A stretch of 64,000 nt of DNA from Tardiphaga sp051811025 (GCF_051811025.1 NZ_JBPWQE010000001.1:3038001-3102000); one strand, 5' to 3'; positions 45,226 through 55,333 are shown, counted from the stretch's first letter. A program made the numbers and translations. The notes: generated by a model from the letters alone, not told the origin.

Positions 45226-46425
45226 ATGTCCAGCAATCTCGACGCCCGGCCGAAAGGCGTGATGACGCGTCGCGCTGCCATTATTTTTCAGATCGCAACG
45301 CTCGGCACTGTCGCCATGTTCGCCAGCGCGCCGACACCGCTCTACCGGATCTATCAAGACCACTGGCACCTCTCGCCCGTCATGGTCACGACGGTGTTCT
45401 CCGCCTATGCGCTCAGTCTGCTGGTGGCACTGCTGACGGTCGGCGGACTGTCGGATTATATCGGTCGCCGGCCCGTGATGTTCTCGGCGCTGATCCTGAA
45501 TGTCGTGGCACTCGTGGTTTTCATCACTGCGGATTCCGTCGTTGCACTAATCACTGCCCGTACCATTCAGGGATTTGCAACCGGCATTGCCTTCAGCACC
45601 ATCGGTGCTGCCATGCTCGATCTGAATCGTGCGCACGGATCGCTGATGAACAGCCTGACGCCCGTAACGGGCACAGGGCTCGGCGCGTTGCTATCCGGTG
45701 TGCTCGTCAGCTACGCGCCAATGCCGACCCAACTGGTCTATCTGCTGCTCCTCGCAGTAACGCTCATCCAAGCCGTTCTGCTGTGGTGGATGCCGGAAAC
45801 GGTTGCGCGTCGTCCCGGCGCACGGGCGTCGCTCCGGCCGATCGTGACTGTACCGCCTCACGTGCGACAACCCTTGACCCTGGTCTCGCCTGGCAACATT
45901 GCCGTCTGGGCGTTGGGCGGGTTCTATCTGTCGCTGATGCCCTCGCTGCTCCGGCTCATCACCCGATCGAATTCGCCTCTGCTTGGCGGACTCGCGGTGA
46001 CAGCGCTGACCTTGAGCGGCGCCGCCTCGATGCTGGTAGCGCGCAAATGGCCTGGCACCATCATTCTGATCCGCAGCATGGCGTGTCTTATTCTCGGCGT
46101 GCTGATCACGCTGGGCGGGGTCTACACGCAAAGCATCCCGCAACTATTGGTCGGCACTGTCATCGCCGGCTTTGGCTTCGGCGCCGGGTTCTTCGGCAGC
46201 ATTAGGACCGTTGTGCCGCTTGTCCCCGCGCATGAACGCGCTGGATTGCTCTCCGTGATTTTCATCATCTGCTATCTCGCCTTCAGCCTGCCGACTATCG
46301 TCGCAGGCTTGGCAATCCCGACGCTCGGCCTGCCGCTGACGCTCGATATCTATGGCGCAGTGGTGATCATCCTCGCGGCGATCTCGCTGATCGCCGCACT
46401 CGCATCGAACCGCGGGGCGTCATGA
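45226..46425 (+). CDS. MFS transporter (drug/sugar efflux type)
   Basis: A 399-residue carrier with about 12 membrane segments. The MFS loop GGLSDYIGRRPVMFSALIL between segments 2 and 3 is complete. The early APTPLYRIYQDHW after segment 1 and ARTIQGFATGIAFSTIGAA in segment 4 point to an efflux-type subfamily. The ATG at 45226 is used; a TTG frame starting at 45202 is less likely. Substrate not predictable. It ends five bases before the convergent gene's stop. Confidence 0.87.
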   Translation: MSSNLDARPKGVMTRRAAIIFQIATLGTVAMFASAPTPLYRIYQDHWHLSPVMVTTVFSAYALSLLVALLTVGGLSDYIGRRPVMFSALILNVVALVVFITADSVVALITARTIQGFATGIAFSTIGAAMLDLNRAHGSLMNSLTPVTGTGLGALLSGVLVSYAPMPTQLVYLLLLAVTLIQAVLLWWMPETVARRPGARASLRPIVTVPPHVRQPLTLVSPGNIAVWALGGFYLSLMPSLLRLITRSNSPLLGGLAVTALTLSGAASMLVARKWPGTIILIRSMACLILGVLITLGGVYTQSIPQLLVGTVIAGFGFGAGFFGSIRTVVPLVPAHERAGLLSVIFIICYLAFSLPTIVAGLAIPTLGLPLTLDIYGAVVIILAAISLIAALASNRGAS

Positions 46426-46429
46426 CCGG

Positions 46430-46882
46430 CTACGTCATGCTACCTGGCATGAAACAACGGATCACTGTGCCGGACGAGCCTTGTATCGGCCACACCATAG
46501 TGCGACCGACGCGGTTCGGCACAGTGATGACAGCTTCGTCAGGTACGTCGAGCCACATCCCGTCGATCCGCACCTTGTAGTGCCCGCTGTTGGATTCCCA
46601 ATCCACATCGCTGACGGCGCTGCCGTCTGCATCGGAACAACACGGACCCTTGCCGCTGCGCAGACTATCAAACCAGGCTTTCAGATCGGGATTGGTGTTG
46701 GCAAATTGTCCGCGATCGCGCGCAGCGACGCTTTGCAGCAAGGGGATCGACAGGAGCACCGCAACGCCAACGGTTAGCGCTCCCAACTTCAGCCAGCCAT
46801 AACGACGCTTGCGACGTCGACCGTGAGAGATACCATCTTGCAAACACGGCGCTTCTGCGCCGGAAGTCATCCAGTCGCTCAT
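46430..46882 (-). CDS. membrane-anchored hypothetical protein with CC motif
   Basis: A 150-residue protein: a basic cytoplasmic start (HGRRRKRRYGWLKLG), one membrane helix, then a periplasmic domain. That domain has PDLKAWFDSLRSGKGPCCSD, VDWESNSGHYKVRIDGMW and NRVGRTMVWPIQ, a pattern seen in exported Rhizobiales hypotheticals. The ATG at 46882 follows GGAGCAAGCAA; a GTG at 46960 would lengthen it. Function unknown. Confidence 0.7.
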   Translation of the reverse strand: MSDWMTSGAEAPCLQDGISHGRRRKRRYGWLKLGALTVGVAVLLSIPLLQSVAARDRGQFANTNPDLKAWFDSLRSGKGPCCSDADGSAVSDVDWESNSGHYKVRIDGMWLDVPDEAVITVPNRVGRTMVWPIQGSSGTVIRCFMPGSMT

Positions 46883-47099
46883 TTGCTTGCTCCAGCCCCC
46901 GGCCGGCACAATGATGTTCAGGTTTGTCGCGGGCAACGTGCCCACCTCTTCCGTAGTCACTCACGCAAAGCGCATCATACGACTATCGAAGAACGGCTGC
47001 GCTTCAACTTCGCGGTAGACGCCCGATCAAACGATAGGCGATTCTCCGTTAGCACCGGCTAGGCTCTCTTCGCACTGCAGCGAATTTGTGGTGATAACT

Positions 47100-47276
47100 T
47101 CAATGGCGGAGGTATTTAAGAACGCCCTCGTCGCGAAGTGCCAGGGCGGCAAGCGAGCGCGCCTGCGTCACTCGGTCTTTCGCTCCTGAACCAACAGCGC
47201 CCGCGAATGCGTTGACGTTGGTATACGGTCTTTGCAATACTTCTGATTGCGCAACCAAGGGACGGGTTCGCGCCAT
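47100..47276 (-). CDS. possible small hypothetical protein
   Basis: In the 400-base gap 46883-47285 one frame could encode 58 residues from the ATG at 47276 (MARTRPLVAQSEVLQRPYT, ending DEGVLKYLRH). The composition is plausible, but there is no clear ribosome site and I recognise no family. The rest of the gap shows nothing I can name. Confidence 0.3.
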   Translation of the reverse strand: MARTRPLVAQSEVLQRPYTNVNAFAGAVGSGAKDRVTQARSLAALALRDEGVLKYLRH

Positions 47277-47285
47277 CGGGCTATT

Positions 47286-47645
47286 ATGAAGAACGGACTC
47301 TACTCGATCCATGTCGAGCTTCTCGACGGGCGTTCAGGCAAGGGCAGCGGTGTTGTAACCTTTCGCGAAGGCGAGCTGCTCGGCGGCGACGCGTACCTGT
47401 TCTACGTCGGTACCTATGTTCTCAACAAGGAAGCCGGCACCTTCAAGGGCGAGGTTTCCGTCATGCAGCATACGCCCAGCCCTGACATGAGCCCACTGTT
47501 CGGCGGCCAGAGCCAACCGGTCGGCATCGGTCTGTCGGGTACTTTCACGGATACGTCGGCGACGATGAACGGCACAGCGCTCGTCGGCAAGCACAGCCAG
47601 ATATTTCGCGCGACACTGCGCAAGCTTGCGGAATTTCAGCAGTAG
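47286..47645 (+). CDS. GrlR-like regulatory protein
   Basis: A 119-residue beta-barrel-like protein matching the GrlR family: MKNGLYSIHVELLDGRSGKG, VVTFREGELLGGDAYLFYVG and the central strand pairs. In enterobacteria GrlR binds and inhibits the activator GrlA of the LEE locus. In soil alphaproteobacteria such proteins occur as orphans of unknown role. No GrlA-like gene is present here. It stands alone, convergent with the histidine kinase gene. Confidence 0.75.
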   Translation: MKNGLYSIHVELLDGRSGKGSGVVTFREGELLGGDAYLFYVGTYVLNKEAGTFKGEVSVMQHTPSPDMSPLFGGQSQPVGIGLSGTFTDTSATMNGTALVGKHSQIFRATLRKLAEFQQ

Positions 47646-47654
47646 CAGCGTCCG

Positions 47655-50336
47655 CTATTCCGCAGCCATCTCCAGCGGCGCGACGCGCGGCAGGATGATC
47701 TGGATACGCGTTCCGTGCCCCGGATCGGACTGCAGATGCAGACGACCACCGAGGCGGCTGGTGACGATGCTGTAGACGATGTGCAGACCCAGGCCCGTGC
47801 CACCTTGATCCCGGCGCGTCGTAAAGAACGGGTCGAACGCACGCCGCCGGACCTCCGGGCTCATGCCGACGCCATTATCCGCGAAAAGAATTTCCACATG
47901 ATCGTTGCCGGCTTCCTGCACCGTGATCTCGACCGAACCACCATTGCCGTCGGGAAAAGCATGAGCGACGGAATTGAGGAACAGATTGGTCAGCACCTGA
48001 CCATACGGACCCGGATAGCTGTTCATCGTCAGTCCCGGCTTGCAGTCGACCGAAAGCGCCAGCTTCTGTTTGCGTAATCCCGGCTTCAAACTCATCACCA
48101 CCTGCTCGGTAAGATCGGCGAGATCAAAGACGCGCTGGTCAGAGTAATTACGGTCAGCGGAAACTTGTTTGAACGACTGGATCAACTCAGCCGCGCGATT
48201 GAGATTGGCGACCAATTGTGCCGCGGCGTCGCGGTTGGACTCGATGAATTCGGTCAGGGTCGAGCGGCGCAGCTCGCCCCGCGCAACCTCCTCGCCGAAC
48301 AGCGCGATCTTGCGTTCCAACGATGACGCCACCGTCAGGCTGATGCCCACGGGATTGTTGACCTCGTGGGCCACACCGGCAACCAGCCGCCCAAGCGCCG
48401 CGAGCTTCTCCGCCTCTATCAGGGAATTCTGCGTCTCACGCAGATTGCGTAGCGCCGTCTCGGCGGCATCCTTGGCCTTGAGCATCTCCTGCTCGCTGCG
48501 CTTGCGCTGGCCGATATCGAGCGCCACGGTCACGATGTTCTGGATATCACCATCGGCCGTCAGCAAAGGCAGCTTGTTGACCAGCCACTGCCGCATCACG
48601 CCGACAGCATCCTTGTATTCTTCCTCGTAGAAACCGAGGCCCTTCCTGGTCGCCAGCACCATCTTGTCAGGCGAGTCGGTCTTTGACGCGCCAAAGCGCA
48701 TCATCAATTCGCCGGTGGTTTTCCCGATTGCGTCACCGGGCTCGATGCCGAAAATCCCCGCCATATAGCGGTTCATCAGGACGTATCGCAGATCGGTGTC
48801 CTTTACATTGATGACGGCAGGAACGGTGTCGATGACCTGCTGCAGCAACCTGCGGCCTTCCCTGATCGCCGCTTCGGCATGTTTCTGATCGGTAATGTCG
48901 CGGACCGTTCCCTCATAGCGCACAACCCCGCCATTCTCGTCGCGGACCGCCGTGGCGCTGTCGGACAGCCAGAGGATCGTGTCGTGCCGTTGACGGACCT
49001 GATACTCGAATTCGCGCACCATGCCGTCGCTTTCCATGCGCTGCTGATACTCGGCGCGCGCCGCGGGATCGACATAGATGTTGCGTGAGATATCCAGCGT
49101 GGCGCGGATCAGGTCCTCCGGTGAATCATACCCCATCATCCGCGCCAGTGCCGGATTGGCATTGAGCAGCGCGCCTGCCGGCGTCGTCACATAGATGCCG
49201 TCGACGGATCCTTCAAACAGCTTGCGATAACTTTCTTCCGCCAGTCTCTGCTCGGCCAACGCATGCAAGGCCGCCTCGCGCGCGGCATCGGCATCGACCA
49301 GCGTCTTGCGGAACACCTCCGCGGCGCGCGCGATATCACCGATTTCATTCTCCAGATCCATGGCCGGGATCGGCGTGTGCTTGGCGCCACCGGCTAGCGC
49401 ACGGATCGACTTGGCAATCGCCTTCAGCGGCTTCACGATCCGCCGCACCACGAACAGTGCCGCCAGCAAGCCAACGAGAACGCCGGCAGTGCCAAGAATG
49501 ATACTTTGCCATCTCGCCTCGGTCAGCGTGCGCGCGAATTCACGCGACAGGACCCGGCCGCGACGGGCGCTAAGCTCCCGCAACAATTCGGTCACCCGGC
49601 CGATCAGGCGGCCCTCCGCCCCGAGCACGTCCCTGTCGAGATCGGCGATCTCGCTTTCGGTTTCCGAAATCGCAATGATCGCATCGGTATAGGCATCGGC
49701 GGCCGCACGAAGCGCGGGTGTACTGACCGGCAGCGCACGCATGCGCTGCGCGGCCTGCTCGGCCCCGACAGGATCGCGCGCCAGCAACGCGGCAGCGATC
49801 TCGTTCTGTGCCCGGAACATCGCCTTGGCACCGTTCGAATTCGTCACATCCGGAATCGCATTCTCGAACTGCTCGCGCAGCGGCGGCAGCGTCGCCAGCA
49901 AGGCAGAGCGGCGCGCAATCAACGACGAGACGTGTTCGATCCCTTCTCGATATTTGGTCAGCCGCGCGTCGACGCCATCGATCATGTCGCGTTGCTCGGG
50001 CGCAAGCTCGATCCGGGTCTTCTTCAGGAGATCGCCGAGCGCCGTGGCAGCCTGCGAGACCCTCTCGGGTTGCGTATCGGGATCGGTGACGAAGTCGCGT
50101 GCTGCCAGCCGCAGCCTGGTCAGGCGGCGGTCGATATCCTCGGCCAGATCGCCAACGGTCTGCAGCCGCTCAAGCTCGGCGAAGGTATTGTCGATATGAC
50201 GGATCGCGACCACGCTGGCGATGCTGGTGATGAGGATCACCGTCAACACCAGCAGGAACCCGCTGAAGGTCAACTGGCCGATCGAGAGCGAGGACGATCG
50301 GACCCGCTGAAAGAATGCCGCAATGGCAGAGGACAT
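47655..50336 (-). CDS. membrane PAS-domain sensor histidine kinase
   Basis: An 893-residue sensor kinase. The order is: membrane helix at about 20-45, a helical periplasmic domain to about 275, a second helix near 278-300, HAMP to about 350, and two PAS domains (about 370-490 and 500-610, the first with LFEGSVDGIYVTTPAGALLN). The dimerisation helix has His657 in VAGVAHEVNNPVG, and the ATPase domain ends near 885 (LFADNGVGMSPEVRRR, GGTGLGLHIVYSIV). There is no receiver domain and no adjacent response regulator, so the partner is elsewhere. The upstream PQQ dehydrogenase gene is on the same strand. Confidence 0.92.
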   Translation of the reverse strand: MSSAIAAFFQRVRSSSLSIGQLTFSGFLLVLTVILITSIASVVAIRHIDNTFAELERLQTVGDLAEDIDRRLTRLRLAARDFVTDPDTQPERVSQAATALGDLLKKTRIELAPEQRDMIDGVDARLTKYREGIEHVSSLIARRSALLATLPPLREQFENAIPDVTNSNGAKAMFRAQNEIAAALLARDPVGAEQAAQRMRALPVSTPALRAAADAYTDAIIAISETESEIADLDRDVLGAEGRLIGRVTELLRELSARRGRVLSREFARTLTEARWQSIILGTAGVLVGLLAALFVVRRIVKPLKAIAKSIRALAGGAKHTPIPAMDLENEIGDIARAAEVFRKTLVDADAAREAALHALAEQRLAEESYRKLFEGSVDGIYVTTPAGALLNANPALARMMGYDSPEDLIRATLDISRNIYVDPAARAEYQQRMESDGMVREFEYQVRQRHDTILWLSDSATAVRDENGGVVRYEGTVRDITDQKHAEAAIREGRRLLQQVIDTVPAVINVKDTDLRYVLMNRYMAGIFGIEPGDAIGKTTGELMMRFGASKTDSPDKMVLATRKGLGFYEEEYKDAVGVMRQWLVNKLPLLTADGDIQNIVTVALDIGQRKRSEQEMLKAKDAAETALRNLRETQNSLIEAEKLAALGRLVAGVAHEVNNPVGISLTVASSLERKIALFGEEVARGELRRSTLTEFIESNRDAAAQLVANLNRAAELIQSFKQVSADRNYSDQRVFDLADLTEQVVMSLKPGLRKQKLALSVDCKPGLTMNSYPGPYGQVLTNLFLNSVAHAFPDGNGGSVEITVQEAGNDHVEILFADNGVGMSPEVRRRAFDPFFTTRRDQGGTGLGLHIVYSIVTSRLGGRLHLQSDPGHGTRIQIILPRVAPLEMAAE

Positions 50337-50438
50337 GGTTGTGGGACCGGACTTCAGAGCGTCCCAATATATCCTGACTTCAGGCGCGGGGGGAACATGC
50401 TGGACGGCCCGATCGGGCCGAACCGTCCAGCATGGTGT

Positions 50439-52619
50439 CTATTTTGGCCGTATCGCGTCGGCGGTGCCCTGGATGAAGGCCTGGATCTTGACCACATCCG
50501 CTTCCGTGAGCTTGCCGGTAAAATCAGGCATGCCCTTATCCTTGAACGGCCCGTTGAAGACGATGTCCTTCAGGTTGGTGATGGTCTCGGTCGACACGTA
50601 ACCGAGATTGGGAACATTGCCGCCCTTGTCCACGCCGGGCACGCCGTGGCAGGTCGCACAGGCATTAACGTAGATCGAAGTCCCCTCCGGGACGTGGGTG
50701 GGATCGTATTTCACGCCGGTCAGCAGATTACCGATCTGGTATTTGGTGAAGGCAGGCAACGGCGCCTTGCCGCCAATGGCAAAGGTGTAGACCGTGCCGG
50801 GCGCCTCACGATCCGTCGCGCGCTGGGTAATGCCGAACACGCCGCCCCAGCCGACCGCCACCGAGACGTATTGCACACCATCGACCATATAGGTCGCAGG
50901 TGCGGCCACCACGCCGGTGCCGACCGGCGTTTCCCAGAGCTTCTCACCTGTCTTGGCGTTATAGGCGATGAACCGGCCGTCCGCGGTCCCTTGGAACACG
51001 AGATTGCCGGCCGTCGTGAGCGTACCGCCATTCCAGGGCGCGATGTATTCAGCGCGCCATGCTTCCTTCTGCTTCACCGGATCCCACGCGATCAGGCGAC
51101 CGAATGGCGGGTTCTTCGGCGGCTCGGCATTGAGCGAGAAGCCGACATTCCAGCCCGTAGTGCCGCCGAATTTGTTCGAGCCCGGCGCATTCTGCACCAG
51201 TGTCTTCTCACCCGTGAGGTTCAAAGGCACGCCCTGTGCCGGCAGATAGACCAGCCCGGTTTGCGGATTGAACGACATCGGATGCCAGTTATGAGCACCG
51301 AACGGTCCGGGAATGCTGTCGAAGGATTTGTCCGGCGATCGGGCTTCCGGCACCTCGATGGGTCTTCCGCTGGCATCATAGCCGGTGGCCCAGTTCACAT
51401 CGACGAAGTTCTTGGCAGAGATGAACTTGCCGTTAGTGCGATCAATGACGAAGAAGAAGCCGTTCTTCGGCGCATGCAGCACCACCTTGCGCGGCGCGCC
51501 GTCGATGGTGAGATCGGCGAGGATCATCGGCTGCGTCGAGGTGTAGTCCCAGTTGTCGCCGGGCGTTTCCTGATAATGCCAGAGATATTTCCCGGTATCG
51601 GCGTTCAGCGCGACAATCGAGCCGAGATAGAGATTATCGCCGCCTCCCGGACTGCGCAGATTGCGATTCCACGGCGAGCCGTTGCCAGTGCCGATATAGA
51701 CCATGTTCAGGTCAGGATCGAAAGTGATCGTGTCCCAGGCCGAGCCGCCGCCGCCATTGATCCAGTATTTGCCGGCCGGATCCCAGGTCTTCGCCGCGGC
51801 AGCCATCGAGTCGTCCTCGAAAGGCTTGGCCGGATCGCCGGGCACCGTGAACCAGCGCCATGCCTGATTGCCGGTCTCCGCGTCATAGGCCGTGACATAG
51901 CCGCGCACGCCATATTCGGCGCCGCCGTTGCCGATAACCACCTTGCCGTTGAACACGCGCGGCGCGCCCGTGATCGTATAGGACATCTTGCGGTCGATGA
52001 CCGTGTCCTTCTCCCAGACCTTGTTGCCCGTCGCGGCATCCAGTGCGACCAGCCGGCCGTCATAGGAGCCTACGAACACCTTGCCCTTGTAGAGCGCGAC
52101 GCCGCGATTCACGACATCGCAGCAGCCGCGATAGCCCTTTTCGCGATCCACCCCGGGATCGAAGGTCCATAGCCGCTTGCCGGTGCGGGTATCGACTGCA
52201 TGCACAACGCTCCATGGTGCCGACACATACATGATGCCGTCGACGACCAGCGGCGTCGCCTCGACGCCGCGGATGGATTCCAGATTGTAAGTCCACATCA
52301 GGCCGATATCTTTGACATTCTCGGCCGTAATCTGATTGAGTTTGCTGAAGCGCGTCTCGGCGTAATCGAGGCCGTAAGTCGGCCAGTCCTTTGACGTCGC
52401 CGTATTGGCCGTAATCGCAGCACTATCGATTGCCGATGTAACCGCCTTGATATGATCGGGAGAGCCTTTGGTCTGCGCCTGGGCGACACCGCCCAGCACT
52501 GTCGCGCCAAGCGCTGCTACGATGGATGTTCGGAGCCAACGGTGCAGTATTGTATGTGAGTTGAGTGTCCCGTTGAAAAATGGACGCAAGGGCGCGCCCC
52601 GACGAGCAAGCTGTCTCAT
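50439..52619 (-). CDS. PQQ-dependent quinohemoprotein alcohol dehydrogenase
   Basis: A 726-residue periplasmic enzyme oxidising alcohols with PQQ and passing electrons to a fused cytochrome c. A signal peptide ends near AQAQ. The eight-bladed propeller has WPTYGLDYAETRFSKLNQI, the adjacent-Cys pair in GYRGCCDVVNRG (near residue 164), and GDNWDYTST with the catalytic Asp. The residue two after that Asp is Thr, whereas lanthanide types usually have Asp, so a calcium enzyme is predicted. The C-terminal heme site is CATCH (near 652). The ATG at 52619 follows GGGAG. Confidence 0.94.
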   Translation of the reverse strand: MRQLARRGAPLRPFFNGTLNSHTILHRWLRTSIVAALGATVLGGVAQAQTKGSPDHIKAVTSAIDSAAITANTATSKDWPTYGLDYAETRFSKLNQITAENVKDIGLMWTYNLESIRGVEATPLVVDGIMYVSAPWSVVHAVDTRTGKRLWTFDPGVDREKGYRGCCDVVNRGVALYKGKVFVGSYDGRLVALDAATGNKVWEKDTVIDRKMSYTITGAPRVFNGKVVIGNGGAEYGVRGYVTAYDAETGNQAWRWFTVPGDPAKPFEDDSMAAAAKTWDPAGKYWINGGGGSAWDTITFDPDLNMVYIGTGNGSPWNRNLRSPGGGDNLYLGSIVALNADTGKYLWHYQETPGDNWDYTSTQPMILADLTIDGAPRKVVLHAPKNGFFFVIDRTNGKFISAKNFVDVNWATGYDASGRPIEVPEARSPDKSFDSIPGPFGAHNWHPMSFNPQTGLVYLPAQGVPLNLTGEKTLVQNAPGSNKFGGTTGWNVGFSLNAEPPKNPPFGRLIAWDPVKQKEAWRAEYIAPWNGGTLTTAGNLVFQGTADGRFIAYNAKTGEKLWETPVGTGVVAAPATYMVDGVQYVSVAVGWGGVFGITQRATDREAPGTVYTFAIGGKAPLPAFTKYQIGNLLTGVKYDPTHVPEGTSIYVNACATCHGVPGVDKGGNVPNLGYVSTETITNLKDIVFNGPFKDKGMPDFTGKLTEADVVKIQAFIQGTADAIRPK

Positions 52620-52861
52620 GCATTTCACTCCCAATGGCCTCTGGCGGGCCTGTCGCGATGTTACGCGCGGGAGTTGAATCGTCAACAGATGAGAACAGTT
52701 CCAGATTTTTCTCTGACGCGTTTTGCATCGCAAAGCTCGCGCAAATCCTTTGAACCATCTGGTGAGATATAAGCGATCGGCTACGCTTGCCCGCCCCTCA
52801 CCCATCGCTATGATTGCGCCACAGAGATGCACACAGCATCCGTAATACCGAGGGGAACGCC

Positions 52862-54430
52862 ATGAACATCACGCAGGGCTTGCGCCGTGCGCTGCAAACC
52901 AGCCCGCAGACAATAGCCACTATCGACGGCGACCGCCGCCGGACATGGCGCGAGGTTGGAGACCGCGTCGCGCGTCTTGCAGGTGCGCTGCAAAAGCTTG
53001 GCGTCAAGCACGGCGACCGCGTGGCGGTGCTGATGCTGAACTCCGACCGCTATCTCGAACTCTATCTGGGCATCGCCTGGGCCGGCGCCGTAATCGTGCC
53101 GACCAATGTGCGCTGGAGCCAGGCCGAAATTCTCGACTCCCTGCTCGACTGCCGCGCCAGCGCGCTGGTCGTCGACAACTCATTCGCTGCCATGGGCGTC
53201 GAACTGACGAAAGCCATGCCACTCACACTGGTCTATGCCGATGACGATACAGGCCCGGCCGAAGCGCACGACTATGATGAGCTCATCGAGACGACTGCGC
53301 CGATTCCGGATGTCATGCGCGGCCGGGAAGAACTGGCTGGCATTTTCTACACTGGCGGCACCACAGGACGTTCCAAGGGCGTGATGCTGAGCCACGGCAA
53401 TATCATGAGCAACTCGCTGCATATGATGAGCGAAGGGCTCCTGCCCCATGGTTCGATCTATCTCAATGCCGCGCCAATGTTTCACGTCGCCAATGGCGGC
53501 GTGATGTTCACCTCGCTGGCCTCTGGCGGCACCAATGTCATCGTCCGGATGTTCAACCCGGAACTGGTGATGCAGACCATCGCCCGCGAGAAAGTATCGG
53601 CGACATTGATCGTCCCGACCATGATCCAGATGCTGGTCGATCACCCCGCATTCAAGACCGCCGATCTTTCATCGCTGAAAATCATGATGTATGGCGCCTC
53701 GCCGATCAACGATGCACTGCTGAAACGCGCGATGGCCGGCATGCCAGGCACCGAATTCCATCAGCTATACGGCATGACCGAACTGTCACCGTTGGCGACG
53801 CATCTGCCGTGGGATCAGCATATCGGCGAGCAAGCTGCGGCGAAGAACCGCCAGCGCGCCTGCGGCCGCGCGGCGATCGGCTGCGAGGCGCGTATCGTCG
53901 ACGCCAATCGCAAGCCTGTGCCAAACGGTGAAGTTGGCGAAGTCGCCGTGCGCGGCCAGAACGTGATGATGGGCTATTGGGAACGGCCGGAAGAGACCGC
54001 GAAAGCCGTGATCGACGGCTGGATGCACACAGGCGACGGCGGCTACATGGACGACGAAGGCTATATCTATCTCGTCGACCGGATGAAGGACATGATCATC
54101 TCAGGCGGTGAAAACGTTTACTCCACCGAAGTGGAGAATGTGGTCGCTCAACATCCGGCCGTGGCGCAATGCGCCGTGATCGGCATTCCCGACCCGCAAT
54201 GGGGCGAGACCGTGCATGCCTTCGTCATTCCGAAGCCCGGTGCGAGTGTCAATGCCGCCGAGATCATCGCCTTCTGCAAGGAGAAGATCGCCGGCTACAA
54301 GTGCCCGCGCAGCGTGGACGTGCGCAGCGAACCGTTTCCGTTGTCGGGCGCCGGCAAGGTGCTGAAGCGTGAGCTGCGGCGGCCGTTCTGGGAGAATGCA
54401 GCGGCGGCGCCGCAAGCCAGGGCCGGATAG
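52862..54430 (+). CDS. fatty-acid-CoA ligase family protein
   Basis: A 522-residue adenylate-forming enzyme activating a carboxylic acid to acyl-CoA. It has the phosphate loop FYTGGTTGRSKGVMLSH, YGMTELSPLATHLP, GWMHTGDGGYMDDEGYIYL and the C-terminal Lys in LSGAGKVLKRELR. The ATG at 52862 follows GAGGGGAACGCC. It is divergent from the PQQ dehydrogenase gene and convergent with a Nudix gene. The chain length preference is unknown. Confidence 0.93.
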   Translation: MNITQGLRRALQTSPQTIATIDGDRRRTWREVGDRVARLAGALQKLGVKHGDRVAVLMLNSDRYLELYLGIAWAGAVIVPTNVRWSQAEILDSLLDCRASALVVDNSFAAMGVELTKAMPLTLVYADDDTGPAEAHDYDELIETTAPIPDVMRGREELAGIFYTGGTTGRSKGVMLSHGNIMSNSLHMMSEGLLPHGSIYLNAAPMFHVANGGVMFTSLASGGTNVIVRMFNPELVMQTIAREKVSATLIVPTMIQMLVDHPAFKTADLSSLKIMMYGASPINDALLKRAMAGMPGTEFHQLYGMTELSPLATHLPWDQHIGEQAAAKNRQRACGRAAIGCEARIVDANRKPVPNGEVGEVAVRGQNVMMGYWERPEETAKAVIDGWMHTGDGGYMDDEGYIYLVDRMKDMIISGGENVYSTEVENVVAQHPAVAQCAVIGIPDPQWGETVHAFVIPKPGASVNAAEIIAFCKEKIAGYKCPRSVDVRSEPFPLSGAGKVLKRELRRPFWENAAAAPQARAG

Positions 54431-54439
54431 ATCCGAACT

Positions 54440-55240
54440 CTACGGCGCGCCGGTGAGCTCGAACACCTCGCCGTCATAGCCAGCCTCGATTGGAATCCGC
54501 AACTGGCGCTTGTCGCCATCGCGCGTGACGATGGGCGTGACGCTGATGATTGTGCTGCGGCTGGCGTCGTCGAGTGCCCCCGCGACGCTGGGCTGCTTGC
54601 CGAGCTTGATGAGATTGCGCGTGGTCGGGAACGGCAGCGTGAAACGGCCCGATGCGCCGCCTTCCAGCGCTTCGCGCGGCGACAGCCAGATCGAGTCCGT
54701 GGACTCCTTGCCGTCATGCATGCCGACCTGTTCGGGCGGCGCCTCCGCAAGAAAAAACCATGTGTCGAAGCGCTTCTTCATGCCTTCCGGCGTGATCCAG
54801 TGGGCATAGGGCACCAGCAGATCGAGCGCGAGCTCCAGATCATTCTCGGCGATGATATCGGCGAATTTGACCTTGCCCTCGTTCAGCGCGTCGCGATGCT
54901 GATCGGCGATAACGCTCGCCTTCGTCGCAGCGATCAGGTCGTTAGAGCCGCGCGGCCGCGCGAGCAGGATACGGCTTTCCTCGAAAGTCTCGCGGATCGC
55001 CGCGATCTTGAATGCAAGCATATCAGGATCGAGACCATCGCCGCCACTATAGAGGTTCGGCTGTGTGCCGATCTCGCGATCACCGGCATCGACGCTGCCG
55101 CCTGGAAACACCAGCGCGCCTGATGCGAATTCGATCTGATAGTGCCGCACCATCATGAAGACGTCGATGGAGTCGGTTTCACCCTTGCGCAACAGCAGGA
55201 TGGTGGAAGCAGGACGCACAACGCCGGGCTCGCTTGGCAT
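54440..55240 (-). CDS. Nudix hydrolase (NUDT7/NUDT19-like)
   Basis: A 266-residue protein with the Nudix box spread as GGSVDAGD and then AAIRETFEESRILLARP, where the central Glu residues bind metal. A long insertion between the two is typical of CoA- or acyl-CoA-diphosphatases like NUDT19. LVPYAHWITPEGMKKRFDTWFF in the second half matches that subgroup. A role in CoA turnover fits the surrounding acyl-CoA genes (inference). Confidence 0.87.
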   Translation of the reverse strand: MPSEPGVVRPASTILLLRKGETDSIDVFMMVRHYQIEFASGALVFPGGSVDAGDREIGTQPNLYSGGDGLDPDMLAFKIAAIRETFEESRILLARPRGSNDLIAATKASVIADQHRDALNEGKVKFADIIAENDLELALDLLVPYAHWITPEGMKKRFDTWFFLAEAPPEQVGMHDGKESTDSIWLSPREALEGGASGRFTLPFPTTRNLIKLGKQPSVAGALDDASRSTIISVTPIVTRDGDKRQLRIPIEAGYDGEVFELTGAP

Positions 55241-55291
55241 TCAGTTTCTCCCTGATCGGCATTCTTGGATGATGCCGCTTATCATTCAAAA

Positions 55292-55323
55292 CACTATGCC
55301 CGGAGTTCCCTCCGGGCATAGTG
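55292..55323 (-). terminator. intrinsic terminator after the DapA-family gene
   Basis: The stem CACTATGCCCGGA/TCCGGGCATAGTG has a short loop and, on the minus strand, is followed by TTTTG. It lies just past the DapA-family stop codon. Confidence 0.88.
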
Positions 55324-55333
55324 ACGCTTGAAA

